A stretch of 64,000 nucleotides of DNA, from positions 10,776,635-10,840,634 of the forward strand of contig NC_087079.1 in the NCBI RefSeq assembly GCF_026151205.1. The letters are read 5' to 3'. Origin of the DNA: Bolinopsis microptera. Taxonomy: Eukaryota > Ctenophora > Tentaculata > Lobata > Bolinopsidae. The translations under genes were made by a program, and so were the position numbers. Positions 1 through 52,338 of this stretch are shown piece by piece (the first letter of the stretch is position 1; every line of letters starts with the position of its first letter). Below the pieces are notes generated by a model. It was given only the letters and a program-made list of their open reading frames with translations. It was not told the origin of the DNA and did not search any database.

Positions 1-348
1 ATCATCTTGATGATGTGGAAAACGTACCATAACGTTGTTCCAAATAGCTGTAGCATCGAGTTTGTGGAAACATCCAGATATGGCACTAAAGCAGTTGTTC
101 CTTCTCTATCAAAGTCGAGTTCGATGAGAAACCAGACACTGTACGATAGCTCGTTCGCAGTAAGAGGATCCAAACTGTGGAATAGGGTGCCGAGTGAAGT
201 GAAAGCCGAGAAAACGTTTGCCAGCTTCAAAGTCAGTTTGTCGAAGTTTCTTGCTTTGATACCGGATAACCCTCCGGTTTCCGGTTATACGTGCAGCATG
301 TCGAATTCCTTGGTAGACTACACGCCAACACGGTGGTCAGACATCTGA
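1..348 (+). mobile_element. 3' end of a non-LTR retrotransposon (reverse transcriptase polyprotein C-terminus)
   Basis: The frame is open from the left edge and stops at 346-348, so only the last ~115 residues are seen. The segment with YDSSFAVRGSKLWNRVPSEV followed by KTFASFKVSLSKFL is the typical tail found after the RT domain of many invertebrate LINE-type endonuclease/reverse transcriptases (FAVRG-x-LWN-x-LP, then a short helix ending in F). No RT catalytic motif lies inside the window. It is a retrotransposon fragment cut by the window edge. Whether the element is intact upstream cannot be told. Confidence 0.7.
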
Positions 349-388
349 TGACCCTTCCTGCTACGAGGATAAACCTTACCAAGTTAAG

Positions 389-974
389 TTAGTCTCCAGC
401 TGACCTGTCACACTCCAAGTTCATGCTGGTCAGAGCGGCGTTGGTTTCTGGGCCGTTTAGTCCACTGTTGTTGTATTTCAGCCAGCAGTAATTGTCTGAG
501 TTTCTGGTGGTGATGGCTTTGCAGCCGGGTTCGTTAACACATGCCACGACACAAGCTTCAAGGCTTGATGCGCTGAAACTTCGGATGTCAGCTCCCAAAA
601 ACCCGAATCCAACTTTCTTGCAATTCAAGTCGTATGAAAGTGGCTCCGGCTTTGGTTCTGAATCCGGTTGAGGATGCGGTTCCAGCTCTGGCTCAACATA
701 CATTTTTCTGCAGGAGTAGTCACATTTCTTCAGCTGCCTCTCGATCTTTCCACGTTTCTTCACATCCTTCTTATTAACAAAATGTTTCCATTTATATCCA
801 TCTTCAGAGATATAACAACCGGATTTTGATTCGTATCTCTTTTTTAGACACGACTCAAACAATTTGATCTTCTTAGCGCATTTCTTTTTCCCCCTTCTTG
901 ATTCCTTTTCCTAATCCTCCAACGAGTGCAAGGATGGCTACGATAATGACTAGAAAAACGAAACGTCTCGCCAT
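389..974 (-). CDS. Small secreted cysteine-rich protein with PAN/apple-like C-terminal domain, apparent 1-nt frameshift
   Basis: An ATG at 974-972 opens a hydrophobic signal-peptide-like start (MARRFVFLVIIVAILALVGG), then a Lys/Gly-rich stretch. That frame hits a stop within ~35 codons. The downstream frame, which has a candidate Met at 862, begins in a G5/A5 run at about 885-895 and continues to a stop at 391-389. Shifting by one base in the homopolymer joins the two. The joined product would be ~190 aa: signal peptide, a region with about five cysteines (C..C..C..C..C), a Pro/Glu linker (PEPEPHPQP-like), and a C-terminal module with LEACVVACVNEPGCKAIT and a later NYCWLK, which fits the PAN/apple cysteine pattern. 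The protein is probably extracellular. The shift could be a real pseudogenising indel, a homopolymer error or, less likely, an unrecognised intron. The function is unknown; the domain call is moderate. Confidence 0.6.
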
Positions 975-2014
975 TGTGCTGACACTGGATTAGTTAAGCT
1001 ACGACCGCGGACCTCATGAATTTGCTTTCAGAACTTAATTATTAAGTTAATATTTTATTATTTTGTTTCATTTTCTATATGCATGTACCATTATCAATTA
1101 TATTTCATTACATATTATTAAAGGAATCCGTATCAGTTGATATGTTTATTACTTTAAAATGCTTGACTATCATTTTCAATAAGTCATTATTGTAATGGTA
1201 TATTAGAACCAGACAGACACAAAGTGTGAAGGGCCTTGCATATCCGTGAGAGAATTAAGCAATCGAATAGCATGCTAGATAACCATTTAATTCACTATAA
1301 TACACTTCATATCAGAAGTACAGTAAGCTGTTTTCTGGAGCTAGCAAACAAACAAAATTATCCTATAATAATTTGAAAAACATGAATTAGCGAGATGAAG
1401 CTTTAAATATCAAGTTCAACAGCCTTCCAAACCAGTCATTTCAATTTACACTACTCCGCAATAACTATATTCACACTTATGATCATATTTTGATTATTAT
1501 TAACAATTTGTAGAATAATCTAAAAGACTCTGGGCAATGGCTTTATTTTTGGTCGATTTAGATCTTTGTTGCAACAATTTGCTTTATATAAAAAGTCAAT
1601 TTTCTTGCCCATTAATCAGTAAAGGCTGAGGAGGCAAGAATATAAGCGAATGATTAAAGTTAAACGTTTCATGTTAATTTGATATGCTATAATCAGTTTA
1701 GTGAATCAGAATACCATGTAAATTTGAATGGAGAGAATGAACTGACTTATCTAACCACAAATGCCACCCAACTTCACCAATTTAAACGCTGCAAATTCGT
1801 TTGCATGCTCTCCACAGGGCAAATGCTAGCTGCTAAGCTACTCTACTCCCTATTGATCCCGGGACGGCCAATAGCAGTATCCGGTTTCTCCCTCGTGACT
1901 AATTAAACTCAATACAATTGCTTGTCGAAGTCACACGATCAAAATGTGCTGTATTCCATATAATACTATGCTACAATTGTTTTAAATGTTTCTCAGCTCG
2001 CAAGCACAATCCGC
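975..2014. other. Intergenic region, no supported gene
   Basis: AT-rich sequence between the two divergently oriented genes (389-974 minus, 2015 onward plus), so it should contain both promoters. A 75-codon open frame at 1679-1906 has no recognisable domain and no splice support and was not called. No clear TATA box or other element is asserted. Confidence 0.4.
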
Positions 2015-5000
2015 ATGGATTGTTTATCTAAAGGAATACCGCTGCCGAACGGCTGGAAGGTTTTCGTCATCGCAACACCCGACAGCGCCCCTTATAACTT
2101 TGTAAGTAAACAACCCAAACCCTCCTTTATAAAAGGGTGCTAACGCGTGAGTGTGCGTGAGTACTCACGCGTTATTTTTAGTTAACCAGTGTTAACACCG
2201 TTAGAGCCACGCAAGACCCGCTTGTGCAACTGCGTGATAACAGATGCTTGTTACCGAGCTCCTTAGCCCGTGTTTATCATTCGAAATGCTCACAATGGTC
2301 ATAGCTTTTCTCACTTCGTGGCTCTAATCTGTTTGTTTTTTTGCGAGCACCGTTTCTTTCTACAATATGGAGGTAAAGTTGTGCGTCTGTCCGTAGGAGT
2401 TTTGATCGTGTAGTCGGCTTTATTTTTGATAAATGAGGATGAAGGGAATGAAGCTAAACTCCCATGCATCCACCGGCACCATCGTTTAGTTCATCGTTTA
2501 ACATTTTATTTGTTAAATATATGAACCCATTGCCCCCAAGGCCTAATTATTAGAGATTGTACTTAACATAAATTTTACTCGCAGGTTGCACCAGAACTTG
2601 TAAGCAAGCTCAACTATGGGACTTCGAACCAGCTCGAAGCCGTTGCTAAACGGGTCAAGGCAAGCAAAGAAATCGGTGAGTAAGTGCTCTGAAGCACACG
2701 CTTTTATAGTTTGAGAAGCAGGTTTTCTATAACACTTTCATATGAATCTCTTTAGTGTGAATTCAATCACGCGTAAAAAGGGAGGCTCTTACTTTGAGCG
2801 CTGCAAATTATTGATGTTTCTAAATTTAGCTCAATAAATGCAAAGTTGCTGCTAAAAGCATGAAAGTTGAAATATGATGTGCTTAAATTTAAAAGCTATG
2901 CATCGCTGCAGTTCAAACTAAAAGTAACAAATGCTGAACAATTTAACTCAATTTCAAGCAGTAATAGTTTGCAAAAACGATCGCTTGGCACAAATGGTAA
3001 ACTTGATTTTTATTAGACACCGTTGAAGTTAAGAACACGATTTGTTTTCAAATAGAATCACTTCAGTTCTTCTGCCTCCTGCAACTAATAACTTGAATGA
3101 CGTCACCCCACATGACATGACGTCACCCCACGAGACATGACGTCACACCACGTGACATGACGTCACACCACGTGATATAATTATAAATTGTAACCACGAT
3201 ATTACTCTCAGGAGTGAACATAGTTCGGGAGCACCCCTACTACAGCAGACTGCCAAACTGCAGGATGGAAGAAAAGATAAAAGAGGTGGAAAGCAAACTA
3301 ACTAACCAAAAATACGCTGCTCTTCACTCTTCCATGTTAAAGTCTAAAGGTACGAGTGATGTGATCAGTGTTGTCAAAAGATGCAACAAAATATAACAAA
3401 GTGTGCAGAGTGGCTAAATTAATGTTTCTAATTTGTGGACGTGAAGTTAATAGATCAGATAATCTGAACAATGCATTGATGAGTCATAAATTAAGTAAAA
3501 CGAGTAAGTGATAAGGAAATGAACACACTTTTATGGCACACATTGTGAGGTGGCGATAACAAATGTCACCAAGTTAGGGTTTGTAGCCCAAAACTCAAAA
3601 CTGGAAGTACCAGTGCACTAGGTCGGAGCAATCCCTTCACTAGAGTGAGCGGTAAAGTGATACAAATACAAGAAACGGGGTTGAATTTGATATAGATTAG
3701 CGTGTTCTTGATCTAACAGTAACACATTGCCAAAATAAGAATACAATGAAAATGCAAAGAGTCGGTAAAATTATAATTAAAATTAGATGACAATAGTCCA
3801 ACACAGCGATTAGGTGTTAACAGCTAAACCTGTGAATATAAACGTCACCGTTATTATCATCTCGAATATAACCGGAGGAGGAAAACTCCTAACTTTTTCA
3901 TTGCTTCTGTTAGTCACGTAAATATTCTAACGGTCACGGATCTGTAAATGTTACAACACGCGGTGCCGAGTTAACCGCTCTACAGGGCTTCACGGCTAGG
4001 ATTTAGGGCACATATTTGAATATTCTGATATTACTATTAGTATGTATTTCGTAATAATAAAAGATTTAAGTTGAGTAGAGATTTAACAAAGAAATTTATT
4101 GAATTTTAGGCGTCGTGTGATCTTTCTATTCTTATCATCTTGATCTATCATTTGTATGTGTAAAATAACCATTATTACTTTAGACGGCCGTAAAAGGTCT
4201 GCAAGAGATCAATTGTTTGTTCGCTGGAATCAGATTTGCAAATGCTGTGCTTGTCGAAAATATTGAAAACATCGCAATTATTTTGCCAATTCTGCTAAAT
4301 TCAACTCCGTTGTGGATACCTGCATATCAAAATCGAGCATCTTTTGAAATATTGTCTTTTAAATCTTCCAGTACAGTGATCAATGCCGGTAGTCCAGAAT
4401 CGAGTGAAATTTTTGTGAAACTTTAAATCATGGAGGCGAAATATTAATAACATTATATTACATAATGCATATTATACTGACATGAACTGACGCCATGAAG
4501 TTGGAAAAATGCGTGCGATTGATGTCGCCATTCGTCAATTGAGCTTATTGATTTAGTGACCACACAAAAATCGGCCTCCTATGAAACAAATTTGTAGGAA
4601 TGAGGTGGCATCATGTATATGTAGAACAAACAGAATTATTATTATTTATTATCAAAACGCAATTTTTCAATTAAGAAATTATAACCACACCAATCAACAG
4701 TTGTGGCCACCAAACAATAAGAAATGGATATGTAAGGCGTTGTACAAATGGAAATTTGCAAAACGAGCTTGGCCACTTAGGTACGTTTAACTCATGATAA
4801 GCATATCGATTTGACTTGTTGCAAATAATAATATGAGATGATACCGCTATTCAAGATATTCAAGCGATTCTAGAAATGATTTCCAATCGACAACACAATA
4901 GTTACCGACGAAAACTAACTCGTTTTTTGTAAAACCTTAAACTGTTAAAGTTGAACGATTCCTCAGATTGTTTGAAGGACTGTATCAAACGAACTGATGA

Positions 5001-8000
5001 GAGTGACGCAAGTCTGCAAGATGCTAACCATGTTTACAACGAACTCCTGCCCATACTCAACAATATCTGCAAAGTTTACAGGTTTACTTAAACAGAACTG
5101 AACTTATAAGTTGATATTAGCCTATCCATTCTATGACATCATTGTTAGTGAGTACATGGTCGTTACACGGTTGAGGTTGTCATCGATCAGACTATGAAAA
5201 TCTTTAGTCTACTGGAGTTTGTCCAACATTTTATAGGCTGACTCAGCTGATTAAAGTTTAACACATTGACATATTTTATATTTATAAATCCTCTAGCCTT
5301 ACTGGGTGGCGCCTAGCCTGTCATTCCGCCGTATCTTCAATCTGGATATGTTTATGAACAAAAAAAGCTTAAGGTCCCCAGGTAACCTTAACCTACTCAC
5401 GTTTTTCAGCAATCCGTTGATACTGTCAGACCGATGTGCTCAACTGATCAAGAAATTTCACGAATGCTGGGACTCTCGACATAATCATTTAAAAAACTTC
5501 GAAATGATCGACGCTGAGGCAATGCTGGCAGAAGGAATCAAATATTTAGGTTTGTAATTATTACAGTCGTTAGACTTTACAATTATATTTTGGTAATGAT
5601 AGTATAGAGGAACTCTGTGAGTGCATAATATAAGGTCATTTGATGAAATTGGCAACACTTTTATTATTTGATCCATTTAAAACCAAATTCTAGTAATCTA
5701 GCTTTGGGAAACAACTCAAATAATAACAGTAGTTCACTACTTTTATTCTAAAACTTCGAACAATAAAATCTATGTTCATTCTTCCAGAGTCGGCAGTAAA
5801 AGCTGGATCGGACGAAGCTGAACTAGCAGTATCGGAAGTCATCACCGAGGACACAAAGAAATATCTCAAAAACTTCGAAGACAAAGTAGCTCAAGTAGAT
5901 AAATTCTCGCAAGACAGCATCAAGGATTATGGCAACCATGACTTGAAATTGAAGGAAGACCTCAAAACTTTAGGTTCGTCAACTCTTGCGAGGTTTGGGC
6001 TTTAAAGCTTTAATAAACTGTGGATTCTTTCATACTGTTAGATCATATTTAGACATAACTTTATAGTTTATACATTCGGTAATATTTTAAAGTTAACGGA
6101 AACTAATTATGTGAGCATGACTCGTGAGTTGTCTTGTACTAAGAGCTTCAGAGTAAGTTGAGAAACTGGTGACATATGCCAGAGCTACTGAGTACTCATG
6201 AAATTAAATGAATTGTGGTGCGTGGAAGCCACGTATCATATCAGCTTTGTTTTACAAATAAACTTTACTAATAAACTTTTAAACCACAATATAATATCTT
6301 CAAATTGATCGAGATAGACACTAGGATAAAACAAAGTTTGTCCTAGGAAGCTCACAAATTTTACAATTATCGCCATAAGATCGAGATGAAACAAAAATGT
6401 CACAACAAAAAGAACAAAATAAAATATGCTGACCGGAAAACGATCGTCGGAGGGAACATTAACTATATCAACCCATACTCTTGTCATTACAGAGTCATGC
6501 GGTGAGAGAAAGAAATATTTGTGAAGGAGCAGTGATATATGCAAGGAGCCGACCTGTTCAACTGATTAATTTGTCTGAGCTTGCCAATTAACATCGGGAG
6601 ATTGAATCTTTTCTGGGAGAGGTATTCGGTGATTTAACGTGTACAGGAAGCAAGCATGAACTATTCAACTCAATCTCATGATCCTGATCATTCATGTCGA
6701 GTATTATCGTTGGCAAAGGATCAACGTTCATTTACCTACTTAAGTCATGCAATAAGACGAGTTTAATGTTTTCATTAATTTAGATCTGTCCGTGGTTAAT
6801 CGGAGTTTACTTTAATGCCACCCAAGAGAATTATTATTCTGAGACGAGTATGTTGTCGATATTGCGGGGATTAGTGATTAAATCACTGATAGATGATCAA
6901 GTTAAACCTTTAGCTTTAAACGTTAAAGTTGTGGCGATCTAAAAATAATAAAAATCCAGCCAGGATCAATGTTATTTGTTACAAATTTAACAATCTCTCC
7001 CGTCGAACCTAAAACACGTACTTTTAAAGTAATTGATAAATCCGCTTCATCCTCATCCTCATTTAGTGAATACCAAACATATTTGTCAGATAAACAAAAT
7101 TATAGAGCCCGATCAGGAAGTGCAGGTCTCTGAATAATTTAATATTTCACTTTCAGATGCTGTTCTGAACGCTGAGAAGGCAGCACACGAAAACTCAACG
7201 AGCAAACACCAGAACAACTCATCGACACTCCGGGAGAAGATAAAAACCAACCACGAGAAACAGGAAGAGGTATAGCGAATGATAGTCTGACTTGTTCATT
7301 CGAAATTGAGGAGCTATTATGCTGTTGAAACTAATGTTATCAAACGATAAAAATCAACTTTAAACCTCGATCGAGTCAACAACAAATCAATGAACGAATC
7401 TTGAACAAAAGAAGTTATAGACATAGTTTGTTCGGGGGTTTGCTAATTGATCCATTTTAAATTACAGTTAAGGAGACAGTTGAAGATTTTAGAAGACGAA
7501 GAAAGATCATTGTTGGATGAGAACGATAAGGAGAACGAGTCGCACAAAAACAACACAAAGGTTCGTGGCACACAAAGCGTTTTATATTTTATATAACTCG
7601 GAGGTTCTGATCACTATCAGTGATCTAAATCATATGATCAAAACGTACACAAGTCAAAAGTGTCCTTCATGACTGATGACTTATCGGTGAGTAAAATTTG
7701 AATCAAACTCGTGAGTAAATGAGTATCCTTATTTGTAAAAACATCATTCTCAGAACTACCACACTAAACGAGACGGCCTCCTCATGACCAAAAGTAACTT
7801 TATGAGACTGAAGAACGCTTCTGAGGGCTGCAATGACATCATGGGAAAAATACAAGGTATTTAAATATAACATCATTAATGACTTGAGACTTAGTATGTT
7901 TAAAATCTCTTTTTAGACAAGCATGATTTGAGATTATTATGCATATGAAGCTTTCATGATGTAACAAAATCTACCAAATCATTACTAAACATGCCCATCC

Positions 8001-9914
8001 GTCTCAGCGGCGAGCAACGATTTATCTCAATGCTGTATCAAGACAAAGAAGAACACAAATCAACTGATGATGGAGACACATAGAGCTGCCTTTGAAAGAT
8101 ACAGAGATGCTCTGGTTATGCTCATCGTTACTTACAGGTACAAATTCAAACATAATGATAATAATATACATATGCTAATATTAATAATGTAATCTTCCCG
8201 TGTCATCAGAAATTTATATAACTGAACCAGAAGTTTTGCTTTTGGGTTGTCTCAGGCAGTATTTACCTATCATCACTTGAGGTTATCAGTGCACATGATT
8301 TGAGGAATCTAGAGCATACCATTACGTCACGCACATGGAACCCAAACAAGTTACCAACTACTACTACTACTTCTAGGTTGGAAATAAGTCCGATCTACAT
8401 CAGATAACCCATCACCAGTTACACCAGTAATAGTAGTGTCACTATTTACAGGACGCAACATCAGGTGTAAAAGTAAAAATTCACAATATAAATGGAATTA
8501 ATATAACTCAAACTGTTCCCAAATCCTCAGAGTGCAGATAAGGGATAGCAAAATGAACATCGACTACCTTCAAGAACAGCTGGATAAGCTGAAGATCGAT
8601 CTGGAGAAGGCTGTACAGGGTGCATTGAATGTTGTTGTGGAACAAAAGAGGGCAGAGGTAAAATCTTACAATATTTACAACTATAAAAAGTTACAACCTG
8701 TTATTATAATCACGGTAAACTGATCGAGGAATCGAAGAATTCAAAATAAGGTATCCTCCATGACCGTCGCAAATATTTATCTTGATTAGTGACTAAAATC
8801 TGTATGATTCAGGTGACAAGATATCAGCGGGCACTGGTCCAACAAAAGGACATTATCAAGGCTTCCCAAGACAGAGTCGAGAAGTTGGAGGACGATCTTA
8901 CCAAGTATGTCCGTTATTTGTTATTATATTATCAGTAACTGTGGATAATATAAGTTAGCAAAGCATCATGCCCATGGGCGACAGCAGAACAAGGGCTACA
9001 GTGACATCATGTTTATGGTACGGATATGGTTATCTATACTACAGCTTCAACTGATAGTGAGATATCGCACTGGTGGTTTAGATTCTGTGGACTCTTGGCC
9101 ATTGGCCAATAGGACAAAAAGATCTAATATCTTAATATAGAAGCATAGGTGACGCCTGAAAGTCGATATAGTAGTTTTCTGTACTTATAGTTATACTTAT
9201 AGTATTAGTAAACACTAAACTCCAAATGTTCACTAAATTCTTAATGAGGTATCCCTCATAATGAATGTTAAACTTAACCTCAACAACGCACTTTTACAGG
9301 TGTGATAAGGAACTGGACAACAGACACAGCGTAAAACCAGAGGGTGTTAACGAATTGTGTAAGTTACTTCAACTTACTAAACAAATATAACTATATAATA
9401 AAATCAACGATTGCAAATCTACATTTCACAGATATCCAAACAAAGTGGCAATACTCCAACGCATCAATGCGAACTATATCGCTAAATCTTGTGACACATG
9501 AAATGCCGTGATGCAATAAAACGTGGAGCCCGTACAACTACCATCTTATCACTAATCACAAGATCAGTTATCAGTAACCGACCGCACACCCTCAACTCTC
9601 ATTTCCTCAGACAAAAAGAGAGTAGACACGATCGAAACACGGTGGAAGAGCGACGGAATAGGTAATGATCACATTCAGAAGCTCAGTCTGCTTCCTGATC
9701 CAGAACTGAGGTAAAATATTGGGGCTATCGTGAGGGAGGTGTAACACACATGTGATATCGCAATTTCCGTATTTAATAAGGTCCTCATAACTATATAATA
9801 AGTTGTGGTTCATGAACTGACACATGAACGCTTCGATCATCAAAAATCAAACTGTCTTGATTGTGTTCTTACTCCAATCCTCACTTATATCACTTCTCAG
9901 AGGCGACACTATAA
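2015..9914 (+). CDS. Unidentified coiled-coil protein, ~15 exons, ~512 aa
   Basis: Phase-consistent exons: 2015-2101, 2585-2675, 3212-3349, 4967-5081, 5410-5549, 5788-5973, 7157-7269, 7468-7560, 7754-7856, 8008-8137, 8531-8657, 8813-8904, 9300-9358, 9611-9661, 9901-9914. All have GT donors and AG acceptors, and the sum is 1539 nt. Translation starts MDCLSKGIPLPNGWKVFV. After ~60 residues it becomes almost entirely charged and helical (for example MEEKIKEVESKL, IDYLQEQLDKLKIDLEKAV, VEKLEDDLTKCDKEL), with few prolines, so it should form long coiled coils. No signal peptide, membrane segment or catalytic motif is seen. A BAR/F-BAR-like or other helical-bundle scaffold is possible but not demonstrated. 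An alternative last exon at 9432-9511, also in phase, ends in TGA followed at once by AATAAA, giving ~517 aa. Exon structure is well supported; identity is unknown. Confidence 0.75.
2141..2174. repeat. Perfect 12-bp stem hairpin in intron 1 of the coiled-coil gene
   Basis: TAACGCGTGAGT (2141-2152) and its exact reverse complement ACTCACGCGTTA (2163-2174) flank a 10-nt spacer. It contains ACGCGT in both arms and lies ~40 bp after the exon 1 donor. It could be a protein-binding palindrome or an RNA hairpin near the splice site. No function is assigned. Confidence 0.6.
3098..3165 (+). promoter_or_regulatory. Four perfect CRE palindromes (TGACGTCA) at exact 20-bp spacing
   Basis: TGACGTCA occurs at 3098-3105, 3118-3125, 3138-3145 and 3158-3165. 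The units differ slightly in the bases between, and the last two carry CACGTG E-box palindromes. The block ends 46 bp before exon 3 of the coiled-coil gene (3212). TGACGTCA is the consensus site for CREB/ATF bZIP factors. A 20-bp period places the sites on about the same helical face. It may be an intronic enhancer or just a minisatellite whose unit happens to be a CRE. Confidence 0.6.
5299..5385 (+). repeat. Dispersed ~90-bp repeat, intronic copy
   Basis: It begins TTACTGGG, includes AGCCTGTCATTCCGCC and ends CCAGGTAA. Related copies lie at 54526-54610 (reverse), 55008-55102, and 55308-55375 continued at 57073-57102 (split by a Helitron). This copy ends 24 bp upstream of exon 5 of the coiled-coil gene. 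It is probably a short non-autonomous element; the termini are only weakly inverted (TTAC...GTAA). Confidence 0.55.
9515..9520 (+). terminator. Candidate polyadenylation signal AATAAA after alternative last exon
   Basis: AATAAA lies 4 nt after the TGA that ends the in-phase exon at 9432-9511. This supports use of that exon as an alternative 3' end for the coiled-coil gene. A second AATAAA at about 10154 could serve the longer form. Motif match only. Confidence 0.35.
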
Positions 9915-10889
9915 GAAGTCTGGAACCAGTTAAAACGAGTTGATTCCCTAGATCACGTGATATCTGAGACCACGTGACAGTAGTGATAACCTGATTAACT
10001 AGAATTGAGGAACTATTGATCTTTCCTAGATAAACACACGCTAGTTATGAAATCATAATTCGGTCTATCTTTGCTGCTACGGCCTTTTCATGATACGTTT
10101 TTTTAGGAGAAAGTAAATTTATTTTAATCTAAAGATTTCGTCAAGTTATTATTAATAAATTGTTCATGTTTAACTGTGTTAATGCTTGAAATAACTAACA
10201 AGTTGAACGCTGCATTTTTCATTTTGTAAAATCATTGCATAACAGTAACAATATAATACTTGTTAATAATTGCGTCTTTTCAAGAAATTTACTTGTTGAA
10301 ATAACATCTTTGGAACACAATCATATCCTGGATAAATTTGTTAAAATAAGCCAAATTTTAATAATCAAAAATCTTAAATACAAAAAGTATCTACAGGCTA
10401 CAGCAAAAGCTCACAAAAAATATTGGAATGCGAACGTACTTCATTACGTACGGATCACTTATATACGAGAATAATTTAGAGTTGATTTACAAACATTTTT
10501 GACAAATCGCTGAACATTTGTTTAATGTAGAAAGATAATTTTTTCATCTCTTCAAAGTAATCTCACTCACACTAAAAAAATAACAATGCATGAAGTTTTT
10601 GATTTTGATCTTGCTTGAAAATGAAATTGCGCAATAGAACGAAATATTTGAATATCTATAAATTTCAAAGCTAAGATTTAAACTCAAAGTGTGTTTTCAA
10701 AATTAAAAATGCACAAATTTGTATATATAATCAAAAGTTTCTCATACTCTTACCTTATAACAAAGTGAACTAATGCTGCCTTAACGACACCTTTTATCAA
10801 AAATAAATTCGTTACAAAAAATGAAAGTCTAAGAATATTCGTCGCACTACCAATTCCAGCTTGTTCCACTAATAAAGACTACCCTTGCA
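9915..10889. other. Convergent intergenic spacer
   Basis: Very AT-rich DNA between the 3' end of the coiled-coil gene and the 3' end of vinculin (tail-to-tail). It should hold both 3' UTRs. Open frames here (for example 10235-10474) have no domain and look like chance. Confidence 0.4.
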
Positions 10890-51084
<40,195 letters not shown>

Positions 51085-52043
51085 CCTGTGACTTCTAGTA
51101 AAGGTTAAGAATATAGCTATAAAATAAATAAATAAATAAATAAAGTCAATTTTTACAGCACAGCAATATATATCTAAATATCAGATCCTCTGTAATCATA
51201 ATGTATAAAAAATGGAGCTTTTCTCTGTGCTGAAGGATGAATCAAGGCAGATCATGGTTCTGTTAGCAGGCCACCCTAGTTATGGACAATACATATAATA
51301 TATAAAATAATTAAATTATAATTTTAAAATTGTGTCAAGATTGAACTAAAACATAACTCAGGGTAAAATAGACGTATTCCCTTCGTCAAATTAACTATTT
51401 ACAATACTAAACTTAAACGAACTCCGGGTAAAATAAACGTAATCCCTTTGTCAAACTTGCTATTTACACTAAGTTAATATAGAAACATGTAGATCGCTGC
51501 TCTAATGTTGATTTGATCATTTGGCTAGCTCTGCCGCCAGAATTCAGAATTTGGCCCATGACTATCACTGACTTTATCACTGAGCTGTGTTATTCAAGAA
51601 ATTTAATTTTATCCCGAAAAGTCAATACACATATATAATATGTTGGGTCATGTTTCATATTTTAGACCTGTTACTTTGCAGATATTATGGATACTATAAT
51701 TACTCATTAGAGGATTCCGTAGCTAAAATTTGAAAATTCAATTATTAGAGACCATCCCCATTAAACATTGAATTGCTTGTTGGTACTCCTGTTTGCAAAC
51801 ATTTTAGAAACTCCATTTTAACATATTATTGCAGTAGGTCAAGATGACACTGGAAACGGAGCAATTTGCTTATCTTGTTGGTAAAATTGATTGGGTAATC
51901 ATATGATAGCGGACGACACCGTTATTCAAGAAAACAACAATTTGGACTTTCAGCACAAATACCATAACTTTCAGATTTAGTTTCAACTCAATCACATGAC
52001 AACACATGTTGGTACCACCCAGCAGGGTCAGTGGGGCCCTTGC
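51085..52043. other. Upstream region of vinculin (promoter side)
   Basis: Sequence 5' of the vinculin start codon. Contains an (AAAT)n run at about 51122-51144 and two similar ~35-bp segments (GGGTAAAATAGACGTATTCC and GGGTAAAATAAACGTAATCC at ~51361 and ~51425). The 5' UTR may be interrupted by an intron since AG-like acceptor sequence lies near the ATG. No TATA box can be assigned confidently. Confidence 0.35.
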
Positions 52044-52338
52044 CAGTGGCGTAACGTTGCCTGTTACCCCTCCCCCCCCCCCCCCCCCCCCCCGCTCAAA
52101 AAGGCCCCCCTGTTTAGCGCCCCTCTCCCCCTGTTGGCGACCTCCCTAAAATTGGAAAAATTTTATGATTTTAGAGGATAAGCCAGTAAAATCTTTAAAA
52201 AAGTGTGTTTCTAGAGCAAAACGCGCAGTTTTGCTAGTACTGTACTAGTTAAGTTTTTCCAAATTGTCCCACATTCGACAATTTGGCACCCCCCCTTCCC
52301 GCACAGCGGGGTCGGCAGGGCCCTTCGTTACGCCACTG
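52044..52338. mobile_element. hAT-type MITE (295 bp) with 8-bp target duplication and poly-C tract
   Basis: Ends CAGTGGCGTAACG inverted (13 bp perfect) with GCCCTTGC repeated at 52036-52043 and 52339-52346. It contains an uninterrupted run of 22 C (52072-52093). The termini differ from the 45035-45182 element, so this is a separate hAT-derived family. No coding capacity. Confidence 0.88.
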
